From: Monosporascus cannonballus
Taxonomy: Eukaryota > Ascomycota > Sordariomycetes > Xylariales
DNA length: 64,000 nucleotides
Direction: 5' to 3'
Assembly: GCA_004154925.1 (NCBI GenBank)
Contig: QJNS01000170.1
Coordinates: 1 to 64,000, forward strand
Within the stretch, counting starts at the first letter, position 1. Each line of letters opens with the position of its first letter. Below the pieces are notes generated by a model. That model ran no database searches and was not told the origin of the DNA. It saw only the letters and a list, made by a program, of their open reading frames with translations. Shown piece after piece: positions 58,401-64,000 of the stretch. A program made the translations under genes and the position numbers.

Positions 58401-60950
58401 ATATAGCCAAAACAAAAGTTAATTTATAACATTTAAGTATTTTTAAGATTCGTAAATGTTTATCGGAAATTTATAACTTATTATTTGCGCATTATCGAAT
58501 TTATTATTAGATTGTTAAAAAAGGTATAAGGCAAAGGTAAAATATCAAAATTCCGATAACCCAAAAAGGTTAAAAAGGCGTTTTAAAACTTAAAAGATAC
58601 CTTTTAGTCGGCCACCATTTTCTGATATTAAGATAATGTTAAAAATACCAAGGTTAAAATAAACGCCTTAGTAAAAGCCATATTAAGGATATTTTTATAA
58701 AAATACGAAAAATATTAATACATAATTATATATTAATCGCGAAAATTAAGTCCAACCGAAAAACGGTAAGTTGTAAAATAATAAAAATTATTGGCGATGA
58801 CAAAAAACTTAAAATAATAACGGTAATACTTTAAAAGTACAGAAAAAAAGTTTTTTAGTACTTATTAATTACATAATATTAAAGGACATAATAAAAGCGT
58901 CGTCGCGCAACCTTAAAAAAGAGTAACTTAATAAGTTAACCGCCTTACTTAATTTAATTTTAAAATTTAATACCGATTAGGCGCCGCCAACCCAGTAAAT
59001 AAGTTATTTAGACGTCCGGATTACATATTAATGGAAATTACGTATAAAAACGTAATTATTATATTATTTAAAAAATTCGGACTTACGAATAATATGCCGA
59101 AAAACGTACGAAAAACGGTCGCAAATATATATCGTAGCTTAAAGCATTATAAATAGGTAAAAGGCTTTATAAAAATAACGTAAAATCCGTTCGTTAAAAA
59201 CTTTTTAAATATATTTTAGGTAACAGAAATTCAAATAATTATTATTCGCGTAGAAAAAGCGGAAAACCCTTATTATACGATTATAAAAAACTTTTAAAAG
59301 AAAAAAAAGAAAAAAATTATATATATACCGAATTTATTATTTACGAATAATAATGTAAATACGAATCGTAATAATAATATTATTAACAGTTAAATAATAT
59401 TAACCGTAAATTACGACCGTATTATAATCGGATTCCGAAAATTTTAAAACGGACGAAATTAATATTAAAGTTATTATTTATAACCAGTACGTTTTACGTT
59501 CTTTGGCAAAAGAACTAGCTAAAAACGAAAGGGTATTATAACCGAAAATTTTCTGATAATTCTATAATCAGGTTCGAAAGCTATAAAGTAAAAATTTAAA
59601 TATTATAACGTTAATACGGAAAACTCAATGTTAAACGGAAATAAAAAGAAAATATTTTTTGAACTTAAATAAGGTTTTATATTATTAAAATATATTCGTA
59701 ATCTCGTTATAAAGCGCTTTACGAAAATAATTGATTAATTAATATCATAATAATTTAAAGGTAAAATATATAAAATATATTTATACGTTAAAATTAATAA
59801 TTAGAAAGTTTTACTGCGAAAATATAACGAACGATATCCGAAAGTATATGAAGTAATATCCGAATTATTAAGGTATAATAAAATTACGCCATAAAGCACA
59901 AGGATAGTAATAACCCTTACCGTTGCCTAAATAAGTTTTTTAAAAAATATCGTTAAATTTTATTACGAAACTTCCTAAACGCCTAGATTTAAAGTGGCTA
60001 AAATATAACGTAATTTTGATAGTTGTCGACCCTTTTACGAAATTAAAATTATTTGTTTTTACAGTTAAAACCTTAACCGTAATCAAATTAACTTGATTGC
60101 ATTACGATAAGGTGGAATGCAAATTCGATATATCGGTTGAAATTATTAATAATAAAAATAAATTATTAACAAATTAATTTTAGGTGAAATTTTATAAAAA
60201 GCAAAAAATAAAACGGCGAATATTAACTGCTTATTATTTGCAAACCGATAAATAAATAAAATGCATTTATTAGGTTTTGAAACATTATTTTCGTAATTAT
60301 ATTAATAAATATTAAAATAATTTGATAAAATTATTACGAAATACGGAATTCGTATATAATAATATGCGAAACATATTTATTAGCCGTTTTTCGTTCGAAA
60401 TCGTATATAAATATTATTTAAAAATAATGGAATATCTTTTATAAAGGTTTAAAAGATACGTATAAGAAATTAAGAAGCGCTTCGAAAAAATAATGGATAT
60501 TTTCGAATGATATAGGAATATTTAAAAAAATAACGATAATCAAGAAAAAGTATTAAAATTAATATTATACGCTTATAAAACTTTAATTAAAACAATAAAT
60601 AAATTTATGATTTAAATATTTTAAATTTTAGAATAAAGCAATTCGCACTTATTTAAAATTTAGGTTGCAGTTAAAACTAAATAGGTTTTTTAACGCATAA
60701 AATGATTTTATTTATTAAATATTAACGGATATATAAGATATTTTTAATATTTTTATTAAAACCGTAATATAACCGGAAACCGGATAACGTCCAGATAACG
60801 TTATTGGATTTAATAAAGGAATAGAAAAAATATATAATAAAGGATATCGTCCGTTACCGAAATAATTAAAGGGAGCGTAAATATCTGATTAAATAAAAAA
60901 GCTAGCCTACCGAAAACAATACGTAAAAGTCCCGAAAATACCTTAGGTAT
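55430..60950 (+). mobile_element. RIPed Ty3/gypsy retrotransposon, family B
   Basis: A different gypsy family from the flanking copies. The reverse transcriptase reads Y-I-D-V-I-Y-L-E-N-I-I-I-Y-S at 58182-58223, where intact elements have Y-L-D-D-I-L-I-Y-S, so the catalytic Asp pair is lost. An integrase core reading N-V-I-L-I-V-V-D-P-F-T-K is at 60007-60042, with the first catalytic Asp in place. Borders are uncertain: no LTR pair was identified with confidence. A solo LTR interrupts it at 57057-57244. Confidence 0.75.
57057..57244. repeat. Solo LTR inserted in gypsy family B, target duplication CTTAA
   Basis: The 188-bp insert starts TGTGATGGGG and ends GTTTACA, with the perfect duplication CTTAA at 57052-57056 and 57245-57249. 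It is GC-normal and carries the stems GGGGCT/AGCCC and CCGG/CCGG. It resembles neither the copia LTR at 42319 nor the one at 28725, so it represents a further family. It is undamaged inside a heavily RIPed host element. Confidence 0.8.
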
Positions 60951-62688
60951 GTATTTAAGATGTTATAGCGTTACTGAAAAGCTTTAACTATAAATATAAA
61001 AAATAAAACGACTTAAAAACCGGAAAGTAATAATAATGTAATCGGAAATTAATTACCTAGTAATTATACAAATTATAAAAAATAATATTAAACAAAATTA
61101 AAATATTAATATTAAAATTTTATTGAATTATATATTCATTTTTAAGTTTTTAATCAATAATGACCTTATTGTATACCGGTTAAAAAGATATAAATAACAT
61201 AAAGAAATTAAATCTTTATTTCGAAAATAAAATTATATATTTAATTATTAAATTTAATGTTAATTAGCCTTTATATATTGTATTAAAAAATTAACATAGG
61301 CATATTAGAAAGTAATCGAAAAACATATAACCGCAAAAAGCGGAAATATTTATTAAATTTATTTGGCGTAAAAGTGAAAAAAAACCTTAAAATGTTTTAT
61401 TTTTTATAGAAAATAAGGCTTAAATAAACGGAGTATAATTTCTTATTAATCGGAAATAAGGCGCCGGTTTTAAAGCGCTTAAGGTATTTAAATTTAATCA
61501 TAATTTTAGTAAGTAACGCTATTTTTTAATTATAATTATTAATAAATATCAAAATTTCGTTAAAACGTTAGAAAATAGATAAAAAATATTCGTAAACGAA
61601 AAACGTAATAACATAACGGTTTTCGAAAATTGCCTTATTTATAAACGTATTTTAAAATTACTTTTAATTAGAAATTTATCGCGAAATAATAAGAAAAAAT
61701 TTATAGTATTTACAAAAAAAATTTAAGTTTGCAAATTTATAAAACGGTATTAAAACTGGACTTTCGTAATTATAATAAACGATCGGAAATCGATTTCTGC
61801 TATATTAAGGAAACGATATTCCTTAATAATAACTTCATTAAATACGAATTTAGCCTCGCGAAAGATGTCGAGTCGACGATCGACCGTAATTACGTTAAAA
61901 CGTTCGTACTAGGTATATGTAATACGAATTTTTTCGAATTTGTCGATTAACTCCTAATTATTAGTGCCGAATTAAAAATTGGTTGGGGAAATACCTTTAA
62001 GTATAATCGGAATTTAAATAAAAATTAAAGAACGATATTAATAATATTAAAAATAATCATTTATTACGCAAAAGGTTTTATAATTATAATTAATTATAAT
62101 ATAATTTAAGGCGTACGGAATTTGAATATAAATCGTACGGTAATCGAAATAACGTTATGTTACGTAAATATAATACGGCTTATTACCGTCCGTAATACGA
62201 TTAGCATCCATTTTACCATTAGCGTTAAGGGGATAGCGTTAAAGAAAATCCCAATTTTTATCAGTATTAAAGTATTATTTTTTTTAAAAATATTCCTTAC
62301 GAGAAGAAAATATGGCGAATAGAGATAATACGTAAAATAAATGGAAAAGGCGAAATAAGAATAAAGAAAAACGGGAAACCGAATAGAACGCTTGTGCAAA
62401 AAATAAAGATATTGGTACGAAGGAAAAAAGGAAAAAAGGTAAATAAAATAAGGTTAAAAAATAAATTATAATAGGAAAATAGGCGAAATGTAATTATTTA
62501 CGAAATATAATATATATTAATTATTACGGTATTTACTTGTAATATAATATAACGATAAAATATCGGCAAATATACGTAATCAGATTTGCCAAACGTATTA
62601 TATCAAATTAATAATAATGTAATTAGGGATTAATAACTTAAAAAAAGGGAATAATTATAAAAATATAACCTTTATAAGGATAAAGCTG
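60951..62688. other. AT-rich RIP-degraded DNA, unassigned
   Basis: Possibly the 3' part of gypsy family B, but no LTR or motif was recognised. Frames of 66-79 codons at 61,729-61,950 and 62,122-62,399 have no recognisable content. Confidence 0.5.
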
Positions 62689-62721
62689 GTAACCGACCAG
62701 CTACCGATCAGTTACCGATTT
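62689..62721 (+). repeat. Three tandem 11-bp units
   Basis: GTAACCGACCA, GCTACCGATCA and GTTACCGATTT follow each other without gaps, consensus G(T/C)TACCGATCA. They sit at the start of a less mutated stretch (about 62,680-62,860) that resembles the end of an LTR. Confidence 0.7.
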
Positions 62722-62860
62722 ACTTATTAATATAAATCCATTATCCAGCAGCTAGTAAGAAATGCCAGATAAAAGTAATCTAATACATTTATTTCTTAAA
62801 ATCTGCTTTACGACTGGTCGGAGATCACCTTACCCAGCTTACAGCTATTCATTATTTTAC

Positions 62861-64000
62861 AGTATTTTGCTATTTCGACGACATTTTCATTTTTTAAAAA
62901 TGGAAAAAATATATGTAAGATATGTTTATAAGGTTTTGTAAGTTTTACAGAACGTAAAATTATTCATTAACGTAGAAAAATGTTAATTTTATATATAAAA
63001 ATGAAATATTTGAGATATATTATTACTTTTGAATATATAAGCATGGACCTTAAAAAGATTACTGCAATTATAAAATAGCAGACATTAATTACGGTTAAGG
63101 AGGTACAGGTATTCCTTGGATTTGCTAATTACTACAAGAAATTGGTTCGAAACTTTAGCAAAATAATTATACCCCTAACGAACTTTACGAAAAAAAAGTT
63201 TAAATAAATATTAAATATGAAAAAAACATTGTAAAACATTAAAGATATAGTTACTAATAAATCAGTATTAATTATATACGATTTAAACCACCTTATTAAA
63301 TTAAAAACAAATATATCGAATTAAGTATTAGGCATAATAATTAAATAACGAAATAATTAAGATAAATTATACCTTATTATATTTCTTTTATATAAGCTAA
63401 AAAGAGCCCAATTTAACTATAGTATTCCAGATAAGGAATTAATGTCATTATAATGGTATTTTAAGAGTTTAAATATTTCTTAAAGAGAAATCTGCACTAG
63501 GTTAAAGTTTATACGGATTATTAAAGTTTTACCCGCTTTATTACAATTAAGGAATTTATAGGACGATAATTTCGTTATGCGAAAAAATTAGCGAATTTCG
63601 ATTTCGTTATTATCTATAGGAAAGGCTTAAAAAATAACAAAACAAATACCTTAAGCAGGCAACCAAATTTCGAAAAGAAATTAATTAAAATTAATTATAT
63701 AATTTTCGATATTACTATAAAAGGATATTTACACCTGCGATAAATTACAATAATTTGGGTAATATCTTTCGGTATACATTAAAGACTTTTCGTTATATAA
63801 AGATAATTTCTCAGAAAACTACAGAATAAATAAGATACAAATTCTCGAAAAATATTAAAAACTTTTAATATTAAATATATAGGAATATTACTTATATAGA
63901 TATTCAGAAATTAATAAAATTTTAAAACGGCTTTAATAGATATATTTCTTTTTTAAAATATAAGTAATAATATAAAACATTATACGGTAATGTAATATTT
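62861..64000 (+). mobile_element. RIPed Ty3/gypsy family A copy 3, 5'-truncated, running off the window
   Basis: Begins abruptly within the reverse transcriptase: Y-F-D-D-I-F-I-F at 62871-62894, then F-L-G-F-A-N-Y-Y-K-K-L-V-R-N-F near 63,115-63,155, then RNase H readings parallel to the other two copies. The sequence just before the junction (62838-62860) matches the sequence at 55423-55447, after the copy 2 LTR, so the junction is probably a deletion or recombination point. Confidence 0.8.

Overview
The window looks like nuclear DNA of a filamentous ascomycete (Pezizomycotina). It has two base-composition classes. About 1-24,200 and 40,650-64,000 are very AT-rich, full of stop codons, and built from wrecked retrotransposons in which CpA/TpG are scarce but CpG survives. 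That is the footprint of repeat-induced point mutation (RIP). The middle, about 24,200-40,650, has ordinary composition and carries the only intact genes, with short introns (53-93 bp) and a TACTAAC branch site. Genus and species cannot be told from the sequence alone.

Left AT-rich block: an (ATT)n tract; a minus-strand Ty1/copia ruin whose 5' LTR is at 6328-6513; a full-length Ty3/gypsy element (8112-15370, target duplication ATTTC) with a 457-bp inverted-repeat element nested in it; a copia pol fragment; and the most unusual object here, 19192-22643. This 3.44-kb unit starts and ends with TAATATTA. It has the two 12-base arms of a split hairpin at its ends, an Arg/Tyr-rich capsid-like reading leaving the left end on the plus strand, and a geminivirus/genomovirus-type Rep reading leaving the right end on the minus strand. 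Motif I FLTYP, a decayed motif II, a YxxK motif III and a G-P-T at the expected Walker A distance are all in order. I read it as a unit-length integrated copy of a circular ssDNA (CRESS) virus, opened at its replication origin and then damaged by RIP.

Central island: 24.2-30.6 kb is gene-poor, with a kinase-like (APH/choline-kinase fold) fragment, a long imperfect inverted repeat, an un-RIPed solo LTR and two short unidentified coding remnants. Then come four housekeeping genes: ATP19 (F1Fo ATP synthase subunit k, three exons, minus), MTP18/MTFP1 (mitochondrial fission process protein, two exons, plus), an AN1 zinc-finger protein of the Cuz1 type (minus) and RAD4/XPC (nucleotide excision repair damage sensor, plus). 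ATP19/MTP18 and AN1/RAD4 are divergent pairs; MTP18 and the AN1 gene converge. Next is an endonuclease/exonuclease/phosphatase (TDP2-like) pseudogene with two in-frame nonsense codons and two compensating frameshifts, then a weak hydrolase-like remnant at the island edge.

Right AT-rich block: a full-length Ty1/copia element (42319-47819, 163-bp LTRs, target duplication CTTAC); an inverted gypsy LTR plus gag fragment; a second copy of the first gypsy family (about 49.9-55.4 kb); a second gypsy family (about 55.4-60.9 kb) interrupted by a 188-bp solo LTR with duplication CTTAA; and a third, truncated copy of the first gypsy family running off the window end. No rRNA, tRNA, CRISPR or telomere repeat was recognised.
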